A stretch of DNA of 49,152 nucleotides from Pseudomonas sp. C2B4 (GCF_013359695.1 NZ_JABFMU010000050.1:1-49152), one strand, 5' to 3'; shown: positions 25,642-33,812, counted from the first letter of the stretch. The notes: generated by a model not told the origin, from the letters alone. Numbers and translations: made by a program.

Positions 25642-28359
25642 ATGACTGAGACAACAAGCAAGATAGAGAAATGGGCGTATCCGCTGAAAGTAGGGACCGC
25701 AGAAGCGACCGATCCGCAGCAGTTTTATGCAGCCCTGGCAAAGGCCAAGGATGGCTTTTACCCGTTAGGTGCTAACGGCCTCTGGCACGGCGGCATCCAT
25801 TTCGATGACGACTCGGGTTTGGTGGGGGATCTGACGGAAGTCAGGTGCATCGCTGATGGGGAGGTGGTGGCCTACCGGATTGACGAGGCTTATCCCAAGT
25901 CTGATTTCGGTTCCATGCAAGCGGTTTACTCAACGGGATTTGTGTTGGTTAAACACCGCCTGGAAGCGCCCGCGATGCCACCGGCCGCACCTGCTCCCGG
26001 TGCTCAACCAGCGGCAGTGGTGCCGGGGCCTAGCCTGACGTTTTTCAGCCTCTACATGCACTTGCTGGATTGGCAGGGGTACAAGTCGAATCCGACGCTT
26101 GCGAGACCTGGTTTTTGGGACAAGAGCCTGTATCAGGTAAAAGCCAATCTTCCAACCAATTCGCTGGGTTTGAGGGTTCGTAGTGCGGAGTCCGGACAGT
26201 CACCGGTGTTGGCTGTGCTACCTCGCGGGACAACGGTGCTCACAAAGCCGGCTGACGCTACGAAAAAATGGCTGGAGATAGTGAGTGTCACGCCAGAACT
26301 TGCTGGTTTGGCGCCCAATACGGGTTGGGTCTTCAAGGGCGAAATGCTGCACTTGGGCGGTGATCGTTACTTTGTAGGAAAGGACGCCAAGGACGTTCCG
26401 CCAGATCAGAAGTCGGGGGCCAACGTACGCAGTGCAACCAGTAATGGATCGCTCATCGCGTTTCTACCGGCTGGAACGCAGATCAGGATTAGTGACGAGC
26501 AGGCAGCAAGGAAGTACCGAAAGTTGGTCGAGGTCGTTAGTGGTCAGCCCATTCCTGCTTTAACGGCTGGTGCAGATGGAAAACTACCAGGATTTGTATG
26601 GCTGGATGACTTGGAAGCCAAGAGACAGCCACACACGCCTATGGGGCAAGTCGTTCCGTTAACTCCAACGTTCAAAATCAAAGCGGGAGAAGTATTGGGA
26701 CACGTCGGGAAATATCAGAATCATTCTGATCCCGCCCCGAGGAATTTGCTGCACCTGGAGGTTTTCAGTTGTGAGGACGTCAAAGCATTCACCGAGCTCA
26801 GCAAGTCCAGCGCCAGGGGCTTGCCTGCCAGCGAACGGACACTGCTAAAAATCCCCAAAGACAGCCTGCTGATCACTCATGTAACAGGCATGAACGCTAC
26901 AAACCCTCCCAAGGTGAGTGATGCTCACAGAATTGTCGGTCATGACTTTTTCATTCCTGTTGGTGTGCTGGAATCGTTACCTGCCGAGAAAAGAATCAAG
27001 GTGCCTGTGGTCATGGGGGGGATGACCACCTACACGCATTGGTGGCGTCTGGACGGAATGCTGGCCGACGCGGAGGGTAATGGGATTGATGGTTGGTTTG
27101 CGGAGCCGGATACGACTTTGTCACGGTACTCGCCTTATGAGTGGGAGGGGTTTGATTTCATTGTAGAAACCGTCAGTAATGTGGAGCATTTTGCGGCGCT
27201 TCTTCACACAGAAGAAAAGTTAAATGAGGAGGAACGTGAAACCTATTTACCGATCGTGGAGGCTGCTAACTTAGGTTCGATCACCAAGACGCTGTACCAA
27301 ATTCTCGATAGGAACAGCGATAAAAAAATAGCTCCTTCGGAAATAGTAGAAGCGTTGAGCAAACCTTGGTTTGCTCAACCAATTTCGCAGATGGTTACAC
27401 GCTATGAAAGTGAATGGGACTATAAGAAAGAGAAATGGGATGTTTTAGACGAAATCATTGGGCACAGTGATTCTGATCCTCACAATACGTGGGTGGCGGA
27501 AAAGGCGAGGATTGAAAATCTTGCTTGGTGGAATAAGATAATGGGACAGAGCGGTATATCTAATGACGCCAATGTACAGCATATCCACCCGTTGGGAATT
27601 ATTTCTAACTTCATGGTGAAGAGTGTCAACGGATGTAATAAGTGCGGAAAAAATATTACTCTTACACCGTACTTCATGAGAAAAATCGTCGCCCCATCAG
27701 TGCCAGATAATTTTATTGACGACTTCGTTGTTGCGATCAATACGCTTTTTAAGAGGTTTGGAATTATAACTTGCTCTCAGGTGGCGCTAATATTGGGGCA
27801 AGGAAAGGTCGAGACTCAAAACTTCACTAAATTTCGAGAAAGTTTGAATTATTCTCGAGCGACCTTTACAGCAGCCACTTTGTTTGCATTGGCCCCTACA
27901 GCGATAAATAATGGATTTTCTCGTAAAGGGATGAATCTTTCCACTCAACAAAAACTTCAGTATATCGATGACCATCTGTTGGGTAATGACCAAGGATATG
28001 GACAGCACAGCTTTGGAAACAACGACTATCCGAGCAACGATTACCGGGGGCGTGGACTCCTACATCTCACATTTTACGAAACGTATAAAAGATGCGCTGA
28101 CGCAATTGGCGTACGGATCGATGAAACTCCATCGCTAGCTGAAACTGATATATACACGATCGTTGCATCGGGCTGTTGGTTCTGGAAAGCCAATAATATT
28201 GGAGTAATTGCGGATGAAGCTTCTTTAGATATTGACTTGAAAATCAAAAAAGTCACCAGAAAAATCAACGCAGGACTGGATCAACTTGCTAATAGAAATA
28301 CGTTTAGCAAGGAGATCATCGAATTAATAAATAGTGATTTCGGTGGGTGTGCGGGATGA
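25642..28359 (+). CDS. VgrG-linked peptidoglycan hydrolase effector (M23-like, SH3-like repeats, GH19)
   Basis: This 905-residue protein is modular. Residues 40-60 contain GLWHGGIHFDD (His49, His53), like the first metal motif of M23/LytM peptidases; FFSLYMHLLDW (near 137) and NLLHLEVFS (near 370) look like the later M23 strands, but the first His of the HxH motif is Leu. Two SH3-like repeats (LGLRVRSAESG, GANVRSATSNG) are inserted between these strands. A middle EF-hand-like DRNSDKKIAPSEI and a CNKCGK motif follow. Residues 690-905 match GH19 chitinase/lysozymes, with candidate catalytic Glu724 (GQGKVETQNF) and Glu733 (FRESLNYS) and the YRGRGLLHLTF motif. I infer a VgrG-delivered muramidase; the M23 part may be active or only bind. 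It lacks a signal peptide. The second half is more A+T rich. The downstream gene overlaps by 4 bp. Confidence 0.82.
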   Translation: MTETTSKIEKWAYPLKVGTAEATDPQQFYAALAKAKDGFYPLGANGLWHGGIHFDDDSGLVGDLTEVRCIADGEVVAYRIDEAYPKSDFGSMQAVYSTGFVLVKHRLEAPAMPPAAPAPGAQPAAVVPGPSLTFFSLYMHLLDWQGYKSNPTLARPGFWDKSLYQVKANLPTNSLGLRVRSAESGQSPVLAVLPRGTTVLTKPADATKKWLEIVSVTPELAGLAPNTGWVFKGEMLHLGGDRYFVGKDAKDVPPDQKSGANVRSATSNGSLIAFLPAGTQIRISDEQAARKYRKLVEVVSGQPIPALTAGADGKLPGFVWLDDLEAKRQPHTPMGQVVPLTPTFKIKAGEVLGHVGKYQNHSDPAPRNLLHLEVFSCEDVKAFTELSKSSARGLPASERTLLKIPKDSLLITHVTGMNATNPPKVSDAHRIVGHDFFIPVGVLESLPAEKRIKVPVVMGGMTTYTHWWRLDGMLADAEGNGIDGWFAEPDTTLSRYSPYEWEGFDFIVETVSNVEHFAALLHTEEKLNEEERETYLPIVEAANLGSITKTLYQILDRNSDKKIAPSEIVEALSKPWFAQPISQMVTRYESEWDYKKEKWDVLDEIIGHSDSDPHNTWVAEKARIENLAWWNKIMGQSGISNDANVQHIHPLGIISNFMVKSVNGCNKCGKNITLTPYFMRKIVAPSVPDNFIDDFVVAINTLFKRFGIITCSQVALILGQGKVETQNFTKFRESLNYSRATFTAATLFALAPTAINNGFSRKGMNLSTQQKLQYIDDHLLGNDQGYGQHSFGNNDYPSNDYRGRGLLHLTFYETYKRCADAIGVRIDETPSLAETDIYTIVASGCWFWKANNIGVIADEASLDIDLKIKKVTRKINAGLDQLANRNTFSKEIIELINSDFGGCAG

Positions 28360-29132
28360 TTACTTTCCAAAGCTTTATGCGCTTACTGGCTTCCTTGATT
28401 CTTTTGGGTTCGCCCTATGCTTTTGCATGCACGGAACCTAATGACGCACCTTATCCATCGTTAGCGGTGGACGGGGGAAAGGTTGTATTTAGCTCCATCG
28501 CAGTATTGGAGGATGAGGGCAAGGAAGATCCGGAAATGGGGCTTGGAGTCAGCTTTCTCGACTGTTCTACGGGTATTACGAAGCTCATAGCTCGGTTGCC
28601 TTTTTTGGCGGATCCTGGCGAAGTGCGGGACGTATTCACAGCAAATGTAGCAAATGGTGATAATGAGCTATTTATCATTCATAGCGCACCTATTCGCGCA
28701 TATACTGGCGTAAATTACGGAAGCGACTACTTCAGTGTTATGGCATTTCATAAAAACGAGGGAGGCTTCACAATTGATAAAAAATTAACGGATTATTTTG
28801 GTAGCGGTGCGGACGTAATGCCTCCAAACGACAATGAAAGCACACCTATCTACACCTATCCTTTCAAGACTCGGCATTCTGTTACGTCTCAGCTTTCATC
28901 AAAAAACTATCTTAACTGGGCAAATGATGAATTGCTTGAGCTAACCGTAAATCAAAAAACATACATATATTCATTCCAGGCAATTGCAGGTATTACAAGA
29001 ATGTACTTGATTAAGGGGGATAAAATAACGCAAAAAACTATTTCTGCAGGCTGGATTCAGTTCCTATATACAACTGCAAACAAAAAAGAGATCCATGGAT
29101 GGATTCCATGTAAAAATGCAGACGGCTGTTGA
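28356..29132 (+). CDS. Exported protein, putative immunity to the GH19 effector
   Basis: The 258-residue protein has an N-terminal signal peptide (hydrophobic LLASLILLGSPYAFA, likely cleavage before Cys24) and a soluble periplasmic remainder rich in aromatic and charged residues. No family is recognised. Its ATG overlaps the effector TGA (28356-28359), and a periplasmic location is where an immunity protein against a peptidoglycan hydrolase must act. The longer GTG start at 28347 is less likely than the coupled ATG. Low G+C content matches the 3' half of the effector. Confidence 0.65.
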   Translation: MITFQSFMRLLASLILLGSPYAFACTEPNDAPYPSLAVDGGKVVFSSIAVLEDEGKEDPEMGLGVSFLDCSTGITKLIARLPFLADPGEVRDVFTANVANGDNELFIIHSAPIRAYTGVNYGSDYFSVMAFHKNEGGFTIDKKLTDYFGSGADVMPPNDNESTPIYTYPFKTRHSVTSQLSSKNYLNWANDELLELTVNQKTYIYSFQAIAGITRMYLIKGDKITQKTISAGWIQFLYTTANKKEIHGWIPCKNADGC

Positions 29133-29188
29133 TGCTTGATGTTGGTTTTAACGTACGCCAAGCAAAAAGGGACAGCAAAAAACTCAGA

Positions 29189-29210
29189 AAAAAGGGGGCA
29201 GATTTATTTT
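29189..29210 (+). repeat. Left arm of a 22-bp perfect inverted repeat
   Basis: The 22 bases (five A, five G, then CAGATTTATTTT) are exactly reverse-complemented at 31014-31035. They lie in the gap between two putative immunity genes. A weaker related motif (AAAAAGGGACAGC) occurs 25 bp upstream and TCCCCTTTTTACTGG follows the right arm, so the symmetry is nested. Sequences of this kind (GGGGCAGATTTATTTT) are scattered in gammaproteobacterial genomes. Confidence 0.75.
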
Positions 29211-29279
29211 TCAGAAAAATGGAACTGCTCACTTTTTAAAACGTGGGAAAGTGGCCGTTTTTTTTGAGGAGGCATTGAA

Positions 29280-29879
29280 ATGCGGTTGCTGGAAGTAGTT
29301 AAGAAAATATTCGTTGTTGTTTCTGTGGTTTCAGCTTCGGTTGGTTGTGCGTTAGCGGATGTCAAATGTAATGTTGTGAATGTATCGAATGCGGATGTTG
29401 TTACGTGCTCCCATGCATCATTTGTAAAGATTGATAAAGTGCTGAATGAGCAGTATAGAGTTCTCTCGACGGAAATAGCCTCCTCGTTGAAAGTTGATTT
29501 GCTTTCGGTGCAGAAGGATTGGATAAGGTTGAAGGAGAGTTACTGCGGGGGTATCGGTAGTGATGCTTCTTCCGGTCAAGAACGATTGATAGATAAGATT
29601 TCTTGTGAAAAGCAATTAACAAGTTTTCGTTTAAGCGAACTTATCTACTTGCGGACTGGTGTTATTGGGGGTGGTTTCTATAAGGCTGTATCGATAGTCA
29701 ATGAAAAGACTACTGCTATGGATTACCCTAAAGCAGTCGATTATGTAAGTGGGCAGTTCGAATTTGGTCCGCTATGGGCGGAGTATGCGCAGAGAAACTG
29801 TGCAATGACTCAGAAATTATTTGGAGAGGTTTTTGAGAGGTGTATAGCAAGGATGAAATTTCAGATGCCGATTTATTGA
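29280..29879 (+). CDS. LprI/DUF1311-like exported protein (lysozyme-inhibitor-like, putative immunity)
   Basis: The 199-residue precursor has a signal peptide (KKIFVVVSVVSASVGCALA, probable cleavage after Ala26). The mature N-terminal half has the LprI/DUF1311 pattern: Cys30 and Cys43, a helix with LNEQYRVL, then QKDWIRLKESYC with Trp81, Arg83 and Cys89. LprI of Mycobacterium is a lysozyme inhibitor, so an inhibitor role against a GH19 muramidase fits the context. GAGGAGG at 29266-29272 gives a strong ribosome site for the ATG at 29280. The C-terminal half (GFYKAVSIVN... EYAQRNC) is not recognised. Confidence 0.7.
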   Translation: MRLLEVVKKIFVVVSVVSASVGCALADVKCNVVNVSNADVVTCSHASFVKIDKVLNEQYRVLSTEIASSLKVDLLSVQKDWIRLKESYCGGIGSDASSGQERLIDKISCEKQLTSFRLSELIYLRTGVIGGGFYKAVSIVNEKTTAMDYPKAVDYVSGQFEFGPLWAEYAQRNCAMTQKLFGEVFERCIARMKFQMPIY

Positions 29880-29931
29880 TTGAGTAGGCCACGCTTTTTC
29901 TTGGTGAACACTCAGTGCCTACCGACGTAAA

Positions 29932-30080
29932 GTAATCGCAGGTGATGTCTCTTTAGATATTGATTGAATATTGAATAAGTTACTAAAAGTAAATGCGGAA
30001 CTGGATCAGCTTGCTGTTAGATAAGCAGTTAGAAAAGCGGCGGTCGATTTAATATATCGGTGAAAAGGGGCTGTGCGGGG
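29932..30080 (+). pseudogene. Decayed copy of the 3' end of the GH19 effector gene
   Basis: This gap between two putative immunity genes aligns with the last ~150 bp of the effector gene (from 28204). Shared blocks include TCTTTAGATATTGA, ACTGGATCA(A/G)CTTGCT, TCGA(A/T)TTAATA and the terminal TGTGCGGG. The copy has in-frame stops and small indels and cannot be translated. It is directly followed by an exported-protein gene at the same distance that the intact effector is followed by its putative immunity gene, so it looks like the scar of a second effector-immunity pair whose effector was lost. Confidence 0.75.
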
Positions 30081-30088
30081 TTTGGTTG

Positions 30089-30970
30089 ATGAGAGAAATT
30101 ATATTTTCAGTGTTGCTGTTTTGGAGTGCGCTAGCTTTAGGCAAAAACCTAAATTACTCCTTGAGTCCTGATTTTGTCGGAGCTAATAAAGTTGAGTTTA
30201 TAGCTGTGGGTGATGAGGTTGGTGAGGTGTTGAAGGGAAGTTTAATTGATGGTGGTGGCCGGCGATATAAAATTCCTGATGTCTGTGAACCTGAAGGCGG
30301 AAATGCTGAGTTGAGCGATGCTTACGTAGTAAAAGGAAAAAAGACTTATTTCTTGTTCACATGTGCTTGGTCTATTCAACATTCTGGGCTTGGTATCAAA
30401 GGTGTCCAGTACGAAACCTTTGTATATACGGGATCTAATCTGGCCGCAATTGAGAAAAATGATGCACTATCTCAAGCTCTTTCTGGTTATGAAGGGAGTT
30501 TGGAAGGAGGGGAGAGCAGTTATGCTTGGTATGTCTCTCGTAAGATTGCTAGCAAAAAACTGCTTGATCTTGAGGTCGGAGAGCCGAAAGACTCTCTTGC
30601 TTTGGCGCACGATATAGTTTTGGCTCGTTTGAAGAATGAAGATTATGAGGCTGTAAGTTCATACCTTGGTTCTGAGCGAATAAACCAGCTGGATGTGGAT
30701 TTTCCTGTTAGCAAGTCGACTGTTGTTGCCTATAATGATTTTGGTTATGCCTTGGGGCGGTCTGGTGAAAATGATTTGGCATATAAGGTTTTGAAGAAAG
30801 TTGAAAAGGTATCTCCTGGTCGAGTTGTGCTTAAGTTGAATATTGCCGATGTATTGTGGGGGTTCGATAAGGAGCAATCTAGAATATATTATAAGGAGTA
30901 TGTCGGGTTGATGAAAAAAGCGGGGAAGGAAAAATTAATACCGGAAGAGGTTCTTGAGCGTAGTGAGTGA
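30089..30970 (+). CDS. Exported protein with TPR-like C-terminus, putative orphan immunity
   Basis: The 293-residue protein starts with a signal peptide (REIIFSVLLFWSALALG). The middle is beta-rich (DEVGEVLKGSLIDGGGRRY; KGKKTYFLFTCAW). The C-terminal third has helical repeats of TPR type (YNDFGYALGRSGENDLAYKVLKKVEKVSPG). The name of its family is not known to me. It follows the remnant of an effector 3' end, so I infer an immunity protein kept after loss of its own effector. The ATG at 30089 was chosen over an adjacent TTG; the ribosome site is weak (GGGG at 30077-30080), perhaps because translation was once coupled to the lost effector. Codons are A/T-rich compared with the core genes. Confidence 0.6.
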   Translation: MREIIFSVLLFWSALALGKNLNYSLSPDFVGANKVEFIAVGDEVGEVLKGSLIDGGGRRYKIPDVCEPEGGNAELSDAYVVKGKKTYFLFTCAWSIQHSGLGIKGVQYETFVYTGSNLAAIEKNDALSQALSGYEGSLEGGESSYAWYVSRKIASKKLLDLEVGEPKDSLALAHDIVLARLKNEDYEAVSSYLGSERINQLDVDFPVSKSTVVAYNDFGYALGRSGENDLAYKVLKKVEKVSPGRVVLKLNIADVLWGFDKEQSRIYYKEYVGLMKKAGKEKLIPEEVLERSE

Positions 30971-30979
30971 AATGGGGAT

Positions 30980-31036
30980 AAAAATGGGGCAGGTTTATTG
31001 TTCGTTTTTTAAGAAAATAAATCTGCCCCCTTTTTA
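30980..31036 (+). repeat. Right arm of the 22-bp inverted repeat, within a local hairpin and terminator
   Basis: Bases 31014-31035 are the exact reverse complement of 29189-29210. They also pair locally with 30980-30999 (two mismatches in 20) to form a stem-loop ending in T5, placed 10 bp after the stop of the orphan putative immunity gene. The hairpin can terminate transcription of the effector module toward the convergent gene at 31070. Confidence 0.7.
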
Positions 31037-31069
31037 TTGGTCCCCTTTTTACTGGAGCATTTAACCCAA

Positions 31070-31942
31070 TTAGTCTAAATGTGAAATACTGATTTTGACG
31101 CCTTTAGAGAACGCTCCGCGACCGGGATCGGATGCTTTTGTGTGAAGATACGTAGTGCTCCATCCCTTCACCATATCCAGATAGCTATTACGTTCAGAGC
31201 CCAATTTAGTAATTTCCTCCGCTGAAAAGAACGATTCTAAACCACCGAAGGCTTCCTTATTGGTTCTAAAGGGGTTGAGTATTCCAAAAGAAGACCATGC
31301 AACAAGCAGCGACCAAGACCTTACCAGTATTCTCATATCTGGATCGAGATCATCCCAAGTAATTTCTGGAGAGTGCTCATTATGAGCGATTGACTTATTC
31401 CTATAGTTAAAAGTCTTGGAGTTTTTATTGTCAAAGTAACCAGTCTTTCTCCTGAATGCTTGCTCTATAAAAGTGGCCTCGTCTATATCACAAGCTCCAT
31501 CCCCTTTAATCCAAATCCCGACCTCTTTCCATAGATTTGCAAGCGAGTTATCTCTCGGGTCCGTGGAAACTAATTTTCCAATTCCCACTATTATCGTATG
31601 GGCCGAACCTATAAGCCATTGTTGCCAGAAAAAACTATTGCCTAATCGATTTTGTGCGCTTGGTGTTTTTTGCAAGGCATGAATAAAAGCTCTTACTTCA
31701 ATAATATCCAATATTATTTGATCAATTCCTTGGGGGAACTCACCTTTTTTTCGCTCGTCGGAGTCTATCCAATCCCTTATTTCGTCAATCCATTCTTGAA
31801 AAAGCAATTTTGAATGTTCGGAGGGGGCATCATTTATGTAGGTCTCGAGCTGTCTGATTTTATCCAGCGCTTCTTCTTCGGAAAGTCTGGAATTAGTTCT
31901 ATTATTGCAAAATTCCTTAGCCTCTAAAACATTGATAAACAT
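31070..31942 (-). CDS. Protein with HEPN-type R-N-x4-H motif, function unknown
   Basis: This 290-residue mostly helical protein is not assigned to a named family. Its notable feature is RNKSIAH (Arg181-Asn182 to His187) followed by NEHSP, in a helical context. R-(polar)-x4-H is the catalytic signature of HEPN ribonucleases, and the RNK-x-IAH wording recalls AbiU2-type HEPN proteins of phage-defence or toxin systems. The ATG at 31942 has GAGG 8 bp upstream and is preferred to the TTG at 31999. It is A+T rich, convergent with the T6SS module, and lies in an accessory patch, so horizontal acquisition is likely. No obvious antitoxin partner is adjacent. Confidence 0.6.
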   Translation of the reverse strand: MFINVLEAKEFCNNRTNSRLSEEEALDKIRQLETYINDAPSEHSKLLFQEWIDEIRDWIDSDERKKGEFPQGIDQIILDIIEVRAFIHALQKTPSAQNRLGNSFFWQQWLIGSAHTIIVGIGKLVSTDPRDNSLANLWKEVGIWIKGDGACDIDEATFIEQAFRRKTGYFDNKNSKTFNYRNKSIAHNEHSPEITWDDLDPDMRILVRSWSLLVAWSSFGILNPFRTNKEAFGGLESFFSAEEITKLGSERNSYLDMVKGWSTTYLHTKASDPGRGAFSKGVKISISHLD

Positions 31943-32199
31943 AAGCCGAACCTCGGTATGTAAACTCTTATGGAATATCCTGTTGCAAGCATAAGCCAAA
32001 GTCTCAACCTTAATGGAGAGCAGCGCTGACTAAATTTTAAGTAAATAGTTAGCAATAGATTTTGTCTTTCTAGATCTATTCCAGATTATTGCCGCTTTTC
32101 CATAGGACGTTGTCGGCAAAAAAAGCAAAAACGGACGTTCATACTAGTGCAGCTTCCTACATAAAGCCGCACGGTGTATGAGGCAGAAAAATAAAACCG

Positions 32200-32760
32200 T
32201 CACTTCTCCAAATCGTTGTCCCTGCAGGGAGTCGCTAATGCGAGGCCCACAGCATAGGTTACGTCAGCATGATCGTGCGGGCGAAATTCAGCGTGATACC
32301 GAATAACCTCTTCTACCAACCCGAGATCACTGACCGGACTAGACGAAAACATGCTGGCGATTTCCCTTGCACGAGATAAAACGGCGTCGACTGGTTCGCT
32401 GATGTCTAGCTGTGCCTCATCCGACCAGAATTCGTGTTGCACTCGCTTGATATAGATGTTTACTGCGGGTGCTAGCTGAATTCGCCGCAATACCTGGCGC
32501 AAGCAAACACCTTCCACTATGTAGCCTTCAAGCTTCTCCAAGGTAGCCTTAAGCTTCGAGTAGTCGATGTACTCAACATACCCGCCCATTTTCTTCAGAA
32601 GGAAGGAATCTAGGCTTATACAAGGAAGCCCAAGGGATCCCGAGATTTCTTGGGCCAACGTTGACTTGCCCGCGCCATCTATTCCATCAATACCGATACG
32701 TACTGCACGCATTGCGCGGATCGCTTTTATCACTTCCTGTGAACTAATGCAGTACGTCAT
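32200..32760 (-). CDS. P-loop kinase-like protein (uridine kinase-like fold)
   Basis: The 186-residue protein has a Walker A motif GIDGAGKS at residues 26-33 after a beta strand (AVRIGIDG), followed by a CISLDSFLL strand with the Asp expected of nucleoside or small-molecule kinases, and a YIVEGVCLRQVL strand like the Walker-B region. This is the pattern of small P-loop kinases of the uridine kinase/adenylylsulfate kinase type. The substrate cannot be told. It stands alone with 257 bp on one side and 667 bp on the other; composition is intermediate. Confidence 0.65.
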   Translation of the reverse strand: MTYCISSQEVIKAIRAMRAVRIGIDGIDGAGKSTLAQEISGSLGLPCISLDSFLLKKMGGYVEYIDYSKLKATLEKLEGYIVEGVCLRQVLRRIQLAPAVNIYIKRVQHEFWSDEAQLDISEPVDAVLSRAREIASMFSSSPVSDLGLVEEVIRYHAEFRPHDHADVTYAVGLALATPCRDNDLEK

Positions 32761-33427
32761 ATGGAATCCACTAATTTGATGTGTTGCTGCCAGTTGACTC
32801 TTCTTGAAGCAGAGGGAATGGTGAAAAAATTGTCTAAGAGCGCCACTCCTAAAGCTACCTTTCTGGCGGCGTTCAAGCTTCCCTAAGGCTAACGTCGGAG
32901 AGTGTAGCTCACATTCTCCGTATCAAAGACCCGTAGAGATTGATTGCTATTGACCGAAAGCGGACTGATCAAGCGCCCACGTCGCCCGTACCATTTACGA
33001 CGATTACGCCAGACGCCGTCTAAATTCCCAAGGTTCCCCCTCGTGTAGGACGCGTTTACCTACTCATTAAACATCACTCGGGAACGCTTGTTTAAAAGCA
33101 TTTGTGGTTACGTGACGACGGCTACAAAACCTTGCGTCGCTGCCTACGGTTACGCCAGAATCCGCCGGCTTGTGCGCCTTGGGGTCGCTCGGTAACTTGA
33201 TTCGCGTCACTGCTCATCAGTGATCGGGTTTGGTAGCCCGGTTCAATTAGGCGTACGGCGTCATCATTTGCAGACCTTCCAAGATCTCTGCTCTATGGTG
33301 GTCATGCGCAGGGCTCCTTCGGGGGCGCCGGGTTCCTAATTACCGGTCTACCAACCCGCGTATGGCCGCCACCCTTCGTTTGGTAGCGAGGGTCAAGGCT
33401 CCTTCTTTTCAATTAGGAGTTTCATCT
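32761..33427. other. Gene-free repeat-rich interval, 667 bp
   Basis: No convincing protein gene. It contains a hairpin at 32896-32920 (CGGAGAGTGT/ACATTCTCCG, one G-T pair), two related segments with TTACG(A/C)... GATTACGCCAGA (near 33000) and GGTTACGCCAGA (near 33150), and the inverted motif pair at 33225-33358. The last 200 bp look like a conserved leader of the gene at 33428. Decayed copies of similar leaders or genes are possible. Confidence 0.5.
33225..33358 (+). repeat. Inverted motif pair in the leader of the DUF6124-like gene
   Basis: CGGGTTTGGTAGCCCGGT...AATTAGG (33225-33251) is repeated in inverse orientation at 33335-33358 (reverse complement CGGGTTGGTAGACCGGTAATTAGG). A third partial direct copy (TTTGGTAGCGAGGGT...CAATTAGGAG) ends in the ribosome-binding site at 33415-33419. 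A transcript could fold into a long stem with the intervening 80 bases as a multi-branched loop, and the third copy could compete with it. Confidence 0.5.
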
Positions 33428-33787
33428 ATGTTCAAGGTCACACCCAACCCCCCGGACACCGATCCGACTTCCCCCTACGAACCCGACTCAAACAAACTCA
33501 ACGAAGCCGCCGAGCGCGCCCTCGACTTCCACTTCCCCTCGACGGCCGACATCAAGGCCACGCCGCGTACACCCAGCACTCTGTTTGCCGTCAACCCGGA
33601 GACCACGACTGAAACCCTGGTGGTTTATCTGGTCGAGACGCTGGCGTCGGTCGATGTGATGGTCCATCAACTGGTCGATCATCTGGAGGGTGGAGATCGC
33701 AATGCGCTGCTGGGGATTTCCAATAGCATCATGCTGGCGGAGATCACGGCGAATCGGGTGTTGGATCAGATTGATCCGCGGGAGTAG
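33428..33787 (+). CDS. DUF6124/DUF3077-like small protein
   Basis: The 119-residue protein begins MFKVTPNPPDTDPTSPYEPD and continues KLNEAAERALDFHF, a beginning shared by a family of small Pseudomonas proteins of unknown function (DUF3077/DUF6124). The second half is a helical segment (TTTETLVVYLVETLASVDVM, then a polar helix ending in NRVLDQIDPRE). No signal peptide. The start was set by AGGAG at 33415-33419; a longer in-frame ATG at 33362 lies inside the repeated leader. Confidence 0.75.
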   Translation: MFKVTPNPPDTDPTSPYEPDSNKLNEAAERALDFHFPSTADIKATPRTPSTLFAVNPETTTETLVVYLVETLASVDVMVHQLVDHLEGGDRNALLGISNSIMLAEITANRVLDQIDPRE

Positions 33788-33812
33788 GGCGGTCTGCGCC
33801 TGACGATCCATC

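Noticed and set aside
33000..33427. tRNA or att site in the repeat-rich gap
   Set aside because: No cloverleaf with acceptor and T-arm consensus was seen and no integrase gene is nearby.
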